DNA of 10,640 nucleotides, from positions 1 to 10,640 of the forward strand of contig CAMWLX010000081.1 in assembly GCA_947175225.1 (NCBI GenBank). The letters run 5' to 3'. Numbering within the stretch: position 1 is the first letter of the stretch; each line of letters opens with the position of its first letter. The DNA comes from an uncultured Porphyromonadaceae bacterium. Its GTDB lineage: Bacteria > Bacteroidota > Bacteroidia > Bacteroidales > Muribaculaceae. Shown in pieces: positions 1 through 8,060 of the stretch. Below the pieces are notes generated by a model that was given only the letters and a program-made list of their open reading frames with translations, searched no databases and was not told where the DNA came from. The position numbers and the translations under genes were made by a program.

Positions 1-3
1 CAT
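1..3 (-). other. possible start codon of a further downstream gene
   Basis: Positions 3-1 read ATG on the minus strand. The nine bases TTTGATATG here are identical to those around the start of the preceding Sel1 gene (ATG at 963). This makes it plausible that another gene of the same series starts here and runs out of the window. Only one codon is visible, so nothing can be said about the product and the match could be chance. Confidence 0.3.
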
Positions 4-7
4 ATCA

Positions 8-29
8 AATCTAAAATAGTATTTAGATT
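8..29. repeat. short AT-rich inverted repeat at the end of the last Sel1 gene
   Basis: AATCTAAA (8-15) and TTTAGATT (22-29) are perfect 8-bp inverted arms around a 6-nt loop. The repeat overlaps the stop codon of the 28-963 gene (TAA, read from 30-28). The stem has very little GC and no clear T tract, so it is a weak terminator or attenuator candidate at best. Confidence 0.3.
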
Positions 30-963
30 ACTTTAGTCTTCTTATGTTATTTTCAGCATATTTACACCCTTTTTGTTCCGCAAGCTCCCACCAATAGCGA
101 GCTTCTTCAAAATTCCCTTGATTATAGTAATATACTCCCACATTATTTAAGCTATCCGGATGACCCTGTGCAGCTGCTTTTTTAAACCAATCAAAAGCCT
201 TCTCTTCATTCTGATCTAATCCTATTGATCCTCTACTATAGAATAAAGCTAAGTTAAATTGCGCTTGTGCCAATCCGCCTTCTGCTGCTCGTATCAACCA
301 ATATCGAGCTTCTTTATAATCTATGTCTGTCCCTTGTCCGTATGTATACATATAAGAGAGCTGACATTGACTCTCCAAATCACCTTGTACGGCGCGTTCA
401 TGATACCAAAAAATAGCATTTTTATAATCTTTAATGTTGTAATAGGAATCTGCTATTCCTTTCATTGAGGATTTATCGCCTCTTTCTACAGCTGGTGAAA
501 AAAACGAGATAGCAGATGAAAAATCATTTTGATTATAGTACCAAAAGCCTAATATTCTTTGAGAATTTACATCTCCTGAATTAGCACCTTTCTTTAGCCA
601 TTTCAAGGAAGCTTCCGTATCTTTTTCAATTCGGTCGTAATATAACCCCAGACCTCTATATGCCAAAGAATCTCTGAGTTCGGCTCCTTTCAGATACCAA
701 TATTTTGCTTCTTTACTCCCTGCTTCAAGATAATAAGATCCTAAGTTTACACTCGCTCCTGCATGATTCTGAGCTGCCGCTTTCTTCCACCATTCTATAG
801 CTTCTATTTTATTACCATTTTGAATATAATACAGACCTAATCCATTTTGTGAAGATGGATCTCCTGCAATTGCCCTATTTATTAAATTTTGTAATTCAGA
901 GTTCTGACCATTAGCATGAGCAATAAAAACAGAAAACAAAATAAAAAAGATTATTTTCTTCAT
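28..963 (-). CDS. secreted Sel1-repeat (SLR) protein, 311 aa
   Basis: The protein opens with a typical signal peptide: Lys-Lys, a Phe/Ile/Leu-rich core, and a likely cleavage site near residues 17-19. The rest is a run of about seven to eight Sel1-like repeats of roughly 30-36 residues. Hallmarks are 'LGLYY', 'WWKKAAAQ', 'YWLIRAAEGG', 'WFKKAAAQGH' and 'NNVGVYY'. The SLR family forms alpha-alpha solenoids that act as protein-binding scaffolds, and no catalytic motif is visible. It is probably periplasmic, or surface-exposed if carried further. It lies 102 nt after the preceding gene, beyond a hairpin, so it may be a separate transcription unit. I see no TAnnTTTG element in that gap. Aromatic content (Trp/Tyr) is high. 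The start is the ATG directly before the signal peptide. The family is clear, but the partner and role are unknown. Confidence 0.9.
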   Translation of the reverse strand: MKKIIFFILFSVFIAHANGQNSELQNLINRAIAGDPSSQNGLGLYYIQNGNKIEAIEWWKKAAAQNHAGASVNLGSYYLEAGSKEAKYWYLKGAELRDSLAYRGLGLYYDRIEKDTEASLKWLKKGANSGDVNSQRILGFWYYNQNDFSSAISFFSPAVERGDKSSMKGIADSYYNIKDYKNAIFWYHERAVQGDLESQCQLSYMYTYGQGTDIDYKEARYWLIRAAEGGLAQAQFNLALFYSRGSIGLDQNEEKAFDWFKKAAAQGHPDSLNNVGVYYYNQGNFEEARYWWELAEQKGCKYAENNIRRLK

Positions 964-1039
964 ATCAAAGTGTTTGATTTATTCCATGAGCATAGGTGTT
1001 GTTTTGAAATAATGGCACTATACAGTCTTGATAATGGAA

Positions 1040-1064
1040 TTAAGAGAATTGTGCATTCTCTTAA
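1040..1064 (-). terminator. hairpin after the Sel1 gene, possible terminator
   Basis: TTAAGAGAAT (1040-1049) and ATTCTCTTAA (1055-1064) form a perfect 10-bp inverted repeat with a 5-nt loop. It starts 2 nt past the stop codon of the 1066-1935 gene. On the minus strand it is followed by TTCCATTATC, only a weak T-rich stretch, so termination may be partial. Its position marks the probable end of the long operon and isolates the following Sel1 gene. Confidence 0.55.
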
Positions 1065-1065
1065 A

Positions 1066-1935
1066 TTAAAATAGAATATTTAATTTGTCTTCAGCCTCTT
1101 CAATTCCAGTGTCGGCTGCTTTTTGGTACCATTCTTTTGCCAAAGATTTATTAATAGGTGTGCCTATACCATTATAATAGCATTCTCCGAGCGCATACAT
1201 AGCATAATCTGGAACGCCAATATTGGCTGCCTTACGTATCTTCTTAAATCCAGCTTCTGAATTCTTGGTTATTCCTTCTCCATATGCCATACACCACCCC
1301 AATACAAATGCACCTTGAGGATTATCTTCTTTGTCGGCCAATGTAGCATACTTGACAGCTTTTGAATAGTTTTCTATTGCCCAATAGCAATATGCTGCTT
1401 GACCAAGAAGAGGAGTGTATGAAGGGAAATCATCAATAGCCTGATCGAGCCATGATAAACCTTCTTGATAATTTCCAGTTTCCATTTTGGTCGTTGCTAT
1501 TAACAGGGCTGTATTTGCGTACAAATCCGCATTATCGAATTCTCTATCTTCAGCATTATAGGCAAATTCGAGATAAGGCATTGCTTTAGTCAGCCCATCA
1601 AGATTATCCATACCATATTCTAACAAATAGCTATATCCTAACATTGCAGCCGAATACGAATTTCCAAGTTTGTAACCTTTCATAGCCCATTTACGAGCCT
1701 CTGGTATATTAACATCCACACCTAAGCCATTTTCATACATTAGTGCCAAACGACCGCAACAGTACTTATCTCCTTCAATAGCACCTTCTTTAAGGTACTT
1801 GACTGCATCAGAATAGTTACATTCGCTCATTGCTTGTGCACCATTAATAAGATTTTGGTTTAATTCTTCTGCAAAAGCTACTTCCACACCAATAATAAGT
1901 GCAATAAGTGAATTTATGAGTTTAATTTTTTTCAT
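1066..1935 (-). CDS. secreted Sel1/TPR-repeat protein, 289 aa
   Basis: A signal peptide covers about residues 1-22 (Lys-rich start, hydrophobic core, cleavage after 'VAFA'). Sel1-like repeats follow in the first part, with 'LALMYENGLGV', 'ARKWAMKGYKLG' and 'AAMLGYSYLLEYG'. A more TPR-like middle holds 'NYQEGLSWLDQAIDDF' and 'NYSKAVKYATLA'. Two further Sel1 repeats end the protein ('VLGWCMAYGEGI', 'ALGECYYNGIGT', 'AKEWYQKAADTG'). This is a helical solenoid expected to bind other proteins outside the cytoplasm; no enzyme motif is seen. It starts 16 nt after the kinase stop, so it is probably cotranscribed with the kinase, and a hairpin follows its stop. The kinase's extracytoplasmic tail has similar helical repeats, so a physical link between the two is a reasonable inference. 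Confidence 0.9.
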   Translation of the reverse strand: MKKIKLINSLIALIIGVEVAFAEELNQNLINGAQAMSECNYSDAVKYLKEGAIEGDKYCCGRLALMYENGLGVDVNIPEARKWAMKGYKLGNSYSAAMLGYSYLLEYGMDNLDGLTKAMPYLEFAYNAEDREFDNADLYANTALLIATTKMETGNYQEGLSWLDQAIDDFPSYTPLLGQAAYCYWAIENYSKAVKYATLADKEDNPQGAFVLGWCMAYGEGITKNSEAGFKKIRKAANIGVPDYAMYALGECYYNGIGTPINKSLAKEWYQKAADTGIEEAEDKLNILF

Positions 1936-1951
1936 GTGTATATTTATTTAG

Positions 1952-4066
1952 TTATTCTTCGAGAATCTCCAATAACTCTTTTGACTGAGAGACATTAATT
2001 CCTTTTTCAATACTCATTTTGAGAAATTCCTTAGCCTCACCGGTTTTACCTTGTTGTAGTAATTGTCGCGCATAATGATAATATGCAGGAGCATAATGTT
2101 CATGTTCCGCAAGCAATATCAAAGCTGTAGCACCCCTGAGTGGATCTTTTAATGCCTCCTGCAATCGTCTTTCTTTCTCCTGATTAAGTTCTAAGGTAGA
2201 TTGACCTTGAGGAGTTTCTTGAGAAGAAAGATTTATCTGTTTCAAAAGTAACTGTGCTTTTGATTTGTCAACATTGGCTGCTATTGCCTTATTCACCCAA
2301 GTTTTTGACTGTGGTATATTTCCCCTATCATAATAAGCTACAGCCACCGGATAATAAGCCTTAGCATAGTTTGATTTAGCCAGTGCAAGCAACTCCTTGA
2401 AATCGTTCTTTTGTTGTGCACGAAGGAATCTCTCTTCATCAGTTTCTTTAGGCGTTGGTATCACTTCCGAAGTCGCAGTGACCTCTGGCGCAACTGGAGT
2501 GAGCACTTCTTCTTTATCTTTCTCTTGTGAAAGTATGGGATTTAAATCCTGAGCCATATGCCCTTTGGCAGATTCAATCAATCGTTTAGCTTGGGTGCTA
2601 TCTGCCGTAGCCAATACCTTCTCTGCATACTCTATTCCCCCTGCATAATTCTGCTGATCAATGAGGAACTCACCGTATGGAAGATATGCCCGTATTGATT
2701 CCAATTCAGCATACTTCTTCAATTCCGGTCCATTCATAGCTGCAATGGCTTCAGACAATCGTCTTGATTCCTTTGAAGCATCCGGCTTAAGGACCATGTA
2801 AAGACCAACAGCAAAGCAAGCGACAAGAACTGCACTGGAAGCCTGATAGACTTGCTTATGGTGTAACTCCCACCATGTATCACGCCTTCGGATGGGAGTT
2901 GTACCCTGACCTTTCTGGATTACTTTGATTATCTGAGTTATCTGATATGCCAAGCCATTGATAATGACATTGCACCCTCGGTTTCCCGTCTCTTTGTTTT
3001 TGAGCACGGATATGATGACTTCATTACCTTTCTTCGCCACATTACACCAATCCTCATCACAACATACACTCCAGCTTATGTTGGAGTATACAGACACACT
3101 AAACTGTCCTTTTTTCTCATCAAAAGAAACTACAGAATCACTGACATTTAACACCGGAACAAAATCCACACCCAGCAAATCATCACAAAACTGCTGAATA
3201 GTCGGAGTGCGTTCCATGGCACTCGGTTTCATTGCGTTCAGTATGGCCTTCTCTACATTTGACGAGACCTTACCAGAAAATTCCTTTTTAAGTTCCTGCT
3301 GATTCGGGGAAATCTTGAAGGCATCCGGCGGATTCTTTCCCGTCGTCAAGTAATACAACACGGCCCCAAGCGCATATATGTCATATTTAGGAGAAAACTC
3401 CGTGATATCGGCATATTGTTCCTGCGGTGCATAACCGGGAGATGCTCCCTTTGCACTGATTTTGGTTGTAGGTATTCCTTTGGAGTCGAAATGCTTGGAT
3501 ATGCCGAAGTCAATTAAGACAGGATAGGTCTCTCCCATATCGCTTTTCTTGAGTACGATGTTATCGGGTTTCACATCAAGGTGAAGGACCTTTTCCTGAT
3601 GTATCTCGTCAAGTGCATTGGCTATCTGCTTGACTATTGCTATGGCATCCTCTTCATTGCATTTGGATGGATTCCCTCCATCCAGGAATTCCATAACATA
3701 ATAAGCAGTCCCGTTTGCCTCGAAAGTCTCGTTTACGCTGACTATGTTTCGCGACTTATGGCAAAGTCTCTTAAGCCTATTGGCCTCGGTAATGAAATCA
3801 GACCGGGAGTCTGTCACATCCTTCTTTGCTTGAGGCACAGTCTGGACAGTGACCCCATCTTCTTCCCGGTAGCACGATGCCGACACAAAGTGTTCCTTAA
3901 TGGCAAACTTTATGTCCATCATTATGTTACCCACCGGCACTTGAGCGATAGCCTTGTAAGTTATCCCGAATGAGCCAGACCCAAGCACTTCAAGAATCTC
4001 ATAGACCCTTTCCTTACTTTGCAATTTTGTCCCGGGGCGTAAGGACTGCGATTTTTCTTGCGCCAT
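1952..4066 (-). CDS. transmembrane Ser/Thr protein kinase with BACON-like and TPR-like regions, 704 aa
   Basis: This is a eukaryotic-type (Hanks) kinase that should phosphorylate Ser/Thr using ATP. The kinase domain spans about residues 20-300. It has a Gly-rich loop GSGSFG (29-34), catalytic Lys57, HLDVKPDN with Asp164, DFG (186-188) and an APQEQ activation-segment end (about 213-217). Leu replaces Arg in the HRD motif, making it a non-RD kinase. Residues about 306-385 resemble a BACON domain (Phe/Val-alternating strands, SNISWSV, DWC, an Ile-Gln ending). One membrane helix lies near 407-426. The rest is extracytoplasmic: TPR/Sel1-like helices with Pro/Thr-rich linkers. I start at ATG 4066, 14 nt after the previous stop, rather than at TTG 4084, which would add six residues. 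It sits next to PP2C, FHA and Sel1 genes, so it is the probable writer of this signalling operon. Confidence 0.93.
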   Translation of the reverse strand: MAQEKSQSLRPGTKLQSKERVYEILEVLGSGSFGITYKAIAQVPVGNIMMDIKFAIKEHFVSASCYREEDGVTVQTVPQAKKDVTDSRSDFITEANRLKRLCHKSRNIVSVNETFEANGTAYYVMEFLDGGNPSKCNEEDAIAIVKQIANALDEIHQEKVLHLDVKPDNIVLKKSDMGETYPVLIDFGISKHFDSKGIPTTKISAKGASPGYAPQEQYADITEFSPKYDIYALGAVLYYLTTGKNPPDAFKISPNQQELKKEFSGKVSSNVEKAILNAMKPSAMERTPTIQQFCDDLLGVDFVPVLNVSDSVVSFDEKKGQFSVSVYSNISWSVCCDEDWCNVAKKGNEVIISVLKNKETGNRGCNVIINGLAYQITQIIKVIQKGQGTTPIRRRDTWWELHHKQVYQASSAVLVACFAVGLYMVLKPDASKESRRLSEAIAAMNGPELKKYAELESIRAYLPYGEFLIDQQNYAGGIEYAEKVLATADSTQAKRLIESAKGHMAQDLNPILSQEKDKEEVLTPVAPEVTATSEVIPTPKETDEERFLRAQQKNDFKELLALAKSNYAKAYYPVAVAYYDRGNIPQSKTWVNKAIAANVDKSKAQLLLKQINLSSQETPQGQSTLELNQEKERRLQEALKDPLRGATALILLAEHEHYAPAYYHYARQLLQQGKTGEAKEFLKMSIEKGINVSQSKELLEILEE

Positions 4067-4080
4067 AATGTTATTCTTTA

Positions 4081-5655
4081 TCAAAGATTTAATTCCTTGA
4101 TTACGTTTACTATATTATCCTGATATTTCCATTTTCGAAGTTGCTCAGCTTGTTTTTTGTCAGTCTGAAGACCGGCAAGACCATTCTCATAGCATTCGGC
4201 AAGGCGTGTAGCTCCATTTTGTGTGAGTTGGCGGTTCTGCAACGCATGCTGATAGAGCGAAACTGCGGTTGCCAAGTCTTTGTCCGTTCCTCTTCCTTCA
4301 TAGTAAATATCTGCAAGATAACATTGTGCCTTACCATAGTCCATATCTGCCGACTTTCGGTAAAGTTCAATAGCCTTCGTCATATCCTGTGCCACTCCAT
4401 TTCCTGTTTCGTAGAGAGTAGCGAGATAAAATGCTGCTTCAGGATTGGTGGGAGCAAGTTTTTCAAGTTCCTTCGCTGCTTTCTTTGCATTCGGCTTTTC
4501 ATTCCGTTGGCTTGTAAGAATCACACTCTGCATAATCTTCCCTTCATCTATCTTTGCTTTCTCTACTTTTTTGAATTGCTCGGTTGCCTCCTTCATATTG
4601 CCATCTATGAGATACAGCTTCATGCCCCACAAATAATCCATAAAAGGGTCATTGCCGATGGAGTCCATCTCTGCAACCATTTTCTTAAACGCCCGCTGGT
4701 ATCCTTGAGGAGAGGCTTCTGTCATCCAAAATAAAGCCTGATCATAGTCCTTGCTCACTCCTGAGCCATCTTTCAGTGCATTGCCGTAGTTCCACATTCC
4801 CTTGGCATTCCCTTGCAAGGCCGATTTGCGATGCCATTCTGCAGCTTGCTGAAGATTCTTGGTAACTCCATCTCCCTCTGCATACAGAATGCCCATCTCT
4901 GTTTGTGCCGCTGGCATACCTCCTTCGGCTGCTTTGAGCAAATAGACCACTCCTTGCTGCTTGTTGGAAGGTACTGACATTCCACCCATAAGCATTTTTC
5001 CAGCCCAGTATTCACAAGAAAGATCGCCTTTAGATGCCCCTCTCTCAAAGTATTGCAGTGCTTTTGAATTCTCTTTAGCATTGAGATAGCATATTCCGGC
5101 TTGTCTCATGCCGTCTACGCTCCCTTGGGCAGCTGCCTGAGAATAGAATTGTGCAGCTTTTGTATAGTCTTTATTGACTCCGATGCCGTTTTCATAGCAG
5201 TCACCTACAAGCATGGCATCGAATGCACTTTTCATTGCATTCTCACTACGCTGGCTCAGCAAAGTTTTATTCCCCTCTTTGATTGATTTCAAATAGAGGC
5301 GTATGGCATCGATAGAGTCTCGCTCTACTCCATGCCCAAGTTGATAACACAGTCCAAGGTTGGCTATCCCACGAACATTTGCCTTAAGAGAGGCTTTCTT
5401 CCACCATTCATATGCCTGTGCATAATCCTGAGCCACATGCTTGCCCGTATAGTACCACGTGCCGACCTCATTCATAGCAGAGGCATCCCCTCCTTTAGCC
5501 TTATCCATTATAACGTTGAGGCTGTCGCGTATCTCACGTGTGCGTTCGGCTGCAGCTATGCTGTCGGCATTAGATTTGGGAATCTTAGCAGTCTTGGCAT
5601 GACAGCCCAATCCTCCAAATAGTATGATGATTGCACTAAGTAATATCTTATTCAT
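4081..5655 (-). CDS. secreted Sel1-repeat protein, 524 aa
   Basis: The N-terminus is a signal peptide with a long hydrophobic core (residues about 4-17) ending 'GGLGC'. Cys18 could be a lipid-attachment site, but Gly at -3 and Leu at -2 are not a standard lipobox, so lipoprotein status is uncertain. After a charged linker, Sel1 repeats run from about residue 50 to 315, with 'NEVGTWYYTGKHV', 'NLGLCYQLGHGV', 'CYENGIGVNKDY' and 'EMGILYAEGDGV'. A less regular segment follows, then a second Sel1 block ('FYLATLYETGNGV', 'YLADIYYEGRGT', 'LAECYENGLAGL') to the C-terminus. It is a scaffold-type solenoid with no catalytic signature. It overlaps the PP2C gene by ATGA and is followed closely by the kinase. 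Being sandwiched between phosphatase and kinase implies a role in the same pathway, perhaps as a periplasmic partner of the kinase tail. Confidence 0.92.
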   Translation of the reverse strand: MNKILLSAIIILFGGLGCHAKTAKIPKSNADSIAAAERTREIRDSLNVIMDKAKGGDASAMNEVGTWYYTGKHVAQDYAQAYEWWKKASLKANVRGIANLGLCYQLGHGVERDSIDAIRLYLKSIKEGNKTLLSQRSENAMKSAFDAMLVGDCYENGIGVNKDYTKAAQFYSQAAAQGSVDGMRQAGICYLNAKENSKALQYFERGASKGDLSCEYWAGKMLMGGMSVPSNKQQGVVYLLKAAEGGMPAAQTEMGILYAEGDGVTKNLQQAAEWHRKSALQGNAKGMWNYGNALKDGSGVSKDYDQALFWMTEASPQGYQRAFKKMVAEMDSIGNDPFMDYLWGMKLYLIDGNMKEATEQFKKVEKAKIDEGKIMQSVILTSQRNEKPNAKKAAKELEKLAPTNPEAAFYLATLYETGNGVAQDMTKAIELYRKSADMDYGKAQCYLADIYYEGRGTDKDLATAVSLYQHALQNRQLTQNGATRLAECYENGLAGLQTDKKQAEQLRKWKYQDNIVNVIKELNL

Positions 5656-6572
5656 TTGAATATTTTATCTAAAAGTGATTTCAGTTTTGACTTCCCTTGA
5701 TTCGACTTTGAAGAAATCTCATGTATCGAGTCATCTTTTTTATCCAATTTTTGGGTCCGGACATTTTTAGCATCATCATTCGGTTCTTCCTCTGAAGATT
5801 CGATTTGAGGATCTATTGTCACAAGCCCAACATGTATTTGGATCGCAGTGTTGTTATCCGAGCTATCTTTACATGCATTTGCAAGATACTGGTATTTTTC
5901 TTCATCACTTCTGTCAGATGAATATAATTCTATCAATTCTTCTTCATCTACTTTTCCGCTTACTCCGTCTGTGCATAAAAGAAAGTAATCGCCGGGGGCA
6001 ATATCTTGAAGGTTTACTACTGTAGCTTCATCTCTCTCCCGAGTGCCGTCATTGGCATTCATACATCGGGTAATGACATTCCCTTTAGGGTGATCCTTCA
6101 CTTTATCAGGAGATAGATTTCCCGACCTGAGCAGAGCATTGACGAGAGAATGGTCTTCACTTCTATATATGATACCTTCACCCGGCCGTATCTGGTAGAT
6201 CCTGCTGTCTCCTATGTGGGCTGCCATTACCCCTGACGAATGAAACGCCAAGAAGGTCAATGTCGTTCCCATCCCTCGGTTAGATTTATCAGATTTCTCG
6301 TCAAGGGCTTTGAAAGATTGATCGAGTATGTATTGGAATTTTTCGTCTGAGAAATCGTCGCTATTCTTATGACAAGACATAAGTCCTCCAATTTTCTTGC
6401 ATACTGTAGCACTCGCCACCTCACCTTTGTCGCATCCTCCTACACCATCACATACGGCAAAAGCTGCCGCCCCTGTTGAAGGTTTGTCCTCATCAGGATA
6501 TCTTGAATCCTCCTGATTGTCTCTCTCTCCTTTTTGACGGAATGAGAATATCGAGTCAATATCTATTATCAT
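5652..6572 (-). CDS. PP2C-family Ser/Thr protein phosphatase, 306 aa
   Basis: This enzyme should remove phosphate from Ser/Thr residues using two metal ions in the cytoplasm; there is no signal peptide or membrane helix. PP2C motifs appear in order: RDNQED (17-22), CDGVGG with Asp42, GMGTT (100-104), GDSR (121-124), the EDHS element (139-142), LCTDGVSG with Asp202, and DNNTA near 239-243 as the last metal-binding region. All expected acidic metal ligands seem present, so it is likely active. The catalytic domain ends near residue 255. A charged Ser/Lys/Asp/Glu-rich tail of about 50 residues follows. It overlaps both neighbours by 4 nt (ATGA), suggesting translational coupling with the FHA and Sel1 genes. 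It is the likely antagonist of the kinase two genes downstream. Confidence 0.95.
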   Translation of the reverse strand: MIIDIDSIFSFRQKGERDNQEDSRYPDEDKPSTGAAAFAVCDGVGGCDKGEVASATVCKKIGGLMSCHKNSDDFSDEKFQYILDQSFKALDEKSDKSNRGMGTTLTFLAFHSSGVMAAHIGDSRIYQIRPGEGIIYRSEDHSLVNALLRSGNLSPDKVKDHPKGNVITRCMNANDGTRERDEATVVNLQDIAPGDYFLLCTDGVSGKVDEEELIELYSSDRSDEEKYQYLANACKDSSDNNTAIQIHVGLVTIDPQIESSEEEPNDDAKNVRTQKLDKKDDSIHEISSKSNQGKSKLKSLLDKIFK

Positions 6573-7417
6573 TTTGGAATTTTTTGAACCTTAATGAGAG
6601 TCTTTCCTAATTTAATGGTATCGCCGTATGTCAAGTAGACTATGTCGCCAACAGTCAGTTCCTTATTATTGTGATAGACTGGATTCATAGCGCGTTCGAC
6701 TGTCATTTTATACACCAAGCTCCCTCCATTTTCATTCACATCTATTCGCAAGGATCTGCCAGAAGCATATTTATCTTTAACATCGAAATCAGATTTATTT
6801 TCGTTGTCTTCCCTACCGACATAATGTATTCCTTTGGACAAGGGATACTTTTTCTTTCCGATAAAGCGACCTAAAACTAATTCCAAGTCAAATTTGCGGG
6901 ATGATGAAGGAGGAAGGGGGGTTTTCATCGTGACTTTGACAACCTTCCCTTCTTTCACAATCAATGCGTATTCTTGACCACACTCATTGCAGACTGATGA
7001 ATAGACTCCATCTCCTCTGTCCGGTTTTGCCAGTATTCCCTTGCAATCAGCCATTTGACAGCGCAGTAGATCCTTTTCTTCCGGTTCGATATCAAATTCA
7101 TGGAGAACTGAACATTTAGGACACTTTACTTTATTATGTCCTGATTTGACCATATTCGGTGGAACCAGAATGCTTTGCCTACAATCATTATTTTCACATC
7201 GGAATCTATAGCTGCCATCTTCAAGCCTTCCATATTTCACTTCTGAGCGAGGCTTGGATTGCTGCGGAGATGCTATAGGATATTTGAAACTGACTTTTGA
7301 CTTGCATTCGGGATTTACACACGTGACCGAATAGTTGCCCGGTGCCAAGGGTGATTTGCATTGGAATGTACGTCCACATTTCTTGCAAGTCACTGTAATT
7401 TTTCCTTCTTCTGCCAT
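6569..7417 (-). CDS. triple zinc-ribbon plus C-terminal FHA-domain protein, 282 aa
   Basis: A cytoplasmic protein with no signal peptide or membrane helix. Three zinc-ribbon-like units come first: Cys11/14 with Cys33/38, Cys74/79 with Cys99/102, and Cys120/125 with Cys143/146. The C-terminal FHA domain spans about residues 175-280. FHA domains normally bind phosphothreonine peptides. Here 'VGRED' (200-204) keeps the Gly-Arg signature, and 'YGDTIKLG' marks the last strands. However, the usual S-x-x-H reads SGRS (219-222), so the conserved His is missing, and the NG turn reads NP (245-246). Phosphothreonine binding is therefore doubtful, or specificity has changed. It starts 3 nt after the second acidic protein's stop and overlaps PP2C by ATGA. 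Its first ribbon closely resembles the stand-alone 56-residue ribbon protein encoded at 8061-8231. Confidence 0.88.
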   Translation of the reverse strand: MAEEGKITVTCKKCGRTFQCKSPLAPGNYSVTCVNPECKSKVSFKYPIASPQQSKPRSEVKYGRLEDGSYRFRCENNDCRQSILVPPNMVKSGHNKVKCPKCSVLHEFDIEPEEKDLLRCQMADCKGILAKPDRGDGVYSSVCNECGQEYALIVKEGKVVKVTMKTPLPPSSSRKFDLELVLGRFIGKKKYPLSKGIHYVGREDNENKSDFDVKDKYASGRSLRIDVNENGGSLVYKMTVERAMNPVYHNNKELTVGDIVYLTYGDTIKLGKTLIKVQKIPK

Positions 7418-7420
7418 AGT

Positions 7421-8053
7421 TTAAGCCATCAAATCTGATTGTATATCGTTGTCTTCTTCAGGGCTTGGGCTGTCAGCCAACAAGCTATCCTCAGGGAAGT
7501 AATCTACAATAATATCGTCACCAGTATTCGACAAATATAAGTCTTGGTTATATATTATATCTATTCCATCCTCCTCCACAATGATTACATCTTCTGTATT
7601 TTGAGCAAGATATTCTTCCTCTGGGGAAACCTCGCTTACACCCTCATCTATAATCTTGTCATTGTTGGCAAATGGTTCGTATTCTTGTTCGATGCCTTGT
7701 CCTGATTGAGGTTGGGACTCAACTATCATCTCTGTCTCAGTTGATAATTCTGCCACCGGTTCTTCAAGCATAACTTCATCGGGATTGACCACTACTATCG
7801 GTTCGTCGGCAACTTCAGATTCCGGGATAATTTTATTTTCTTCTATTTGGGTTTGAGTTCCTGCTTCTGTAAGTGGCTCCTTTGTCTTATCCTCTGTGTG
7901 TGCGTCAAAAACTGTCTTTGCAGCTACCCCGGCTGCAATGCCGGCTGCTCCCGTAGCCATAGCTGCCTTAGCGGTGTCGCTGAATTTATATTTACTCTTC
8001 TCCTGTCCTTCCTCCTTGGTGGAATCATCGGTATTTATAGCGATTGTATCCAT
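7421..8053 (-). CDS. unrecognised acidic protein with Ala/Gly-rich segment and IQSD tail, 210 aa
   Basis: I do not recognise a family. The N-terminus is charged. A small-residue segment follows at about 28-47 (AAMATGAAGIAAGVAA), reminiscent of a glycine-zipper helix or a marginal membrane segment. From residue 50 on the protein is strongly acidic and probably disordered, with Glu/Val/Pro-rich repeats. The last 60 residues alternate acidic and Ile/Val/Tyr residues (VIIVEEDGIDIIY, DDIIVDYF) and end EEDNDIQSDLMA. The 280-aa protein two genes upstream has the same layout and ends in a related tail (NPNIQSDISLT), so the two look like paralogues. It lies 7 nt after the zinc-ribbon gene and 3 nt before the FHA gene, firmly inside the operon. 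A scaffold or phosphorylation substrate would fit, but that is only inference. Confidence 0.8.
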   Translation of the reverse strand: MDTIAINTDDSTKEEGQEKSKYKFSDTAKAAMATGAAGIAAGVAAKTVFDAHTEDKTKEPLTEAGTQTQIEENKIIPESEVADEPIVVVNPDEVMLEEPVAELSTETEMIVESQPQSGQGIEQEYEPFANNDKIIDEGVSEVSPEEEYLAQNTEDVIIVEEDGIDIIYNQDLYLSNTGDDIIVDYFPEDSLLADSPSPEEDNDIQSDLMA

Positions 8054-8060
8054 AGCTCGT

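Noticed and set aside
4067..4084. Six-residue longer start for the kinase at TTG 4084
   Set aside because: It would give a coupled TTGA overlap like the neighbours, but ATG 4066 is a stronger start and the added residues carry no motif. Not fully excluded.
4141..4734. 197-codon plus-strand reading frame
   Set aside because: It lies wholly inside the Sel1 gene, whose repeats are clear on the other strand; it is Cys/Phe-rich with no recognisable domain.
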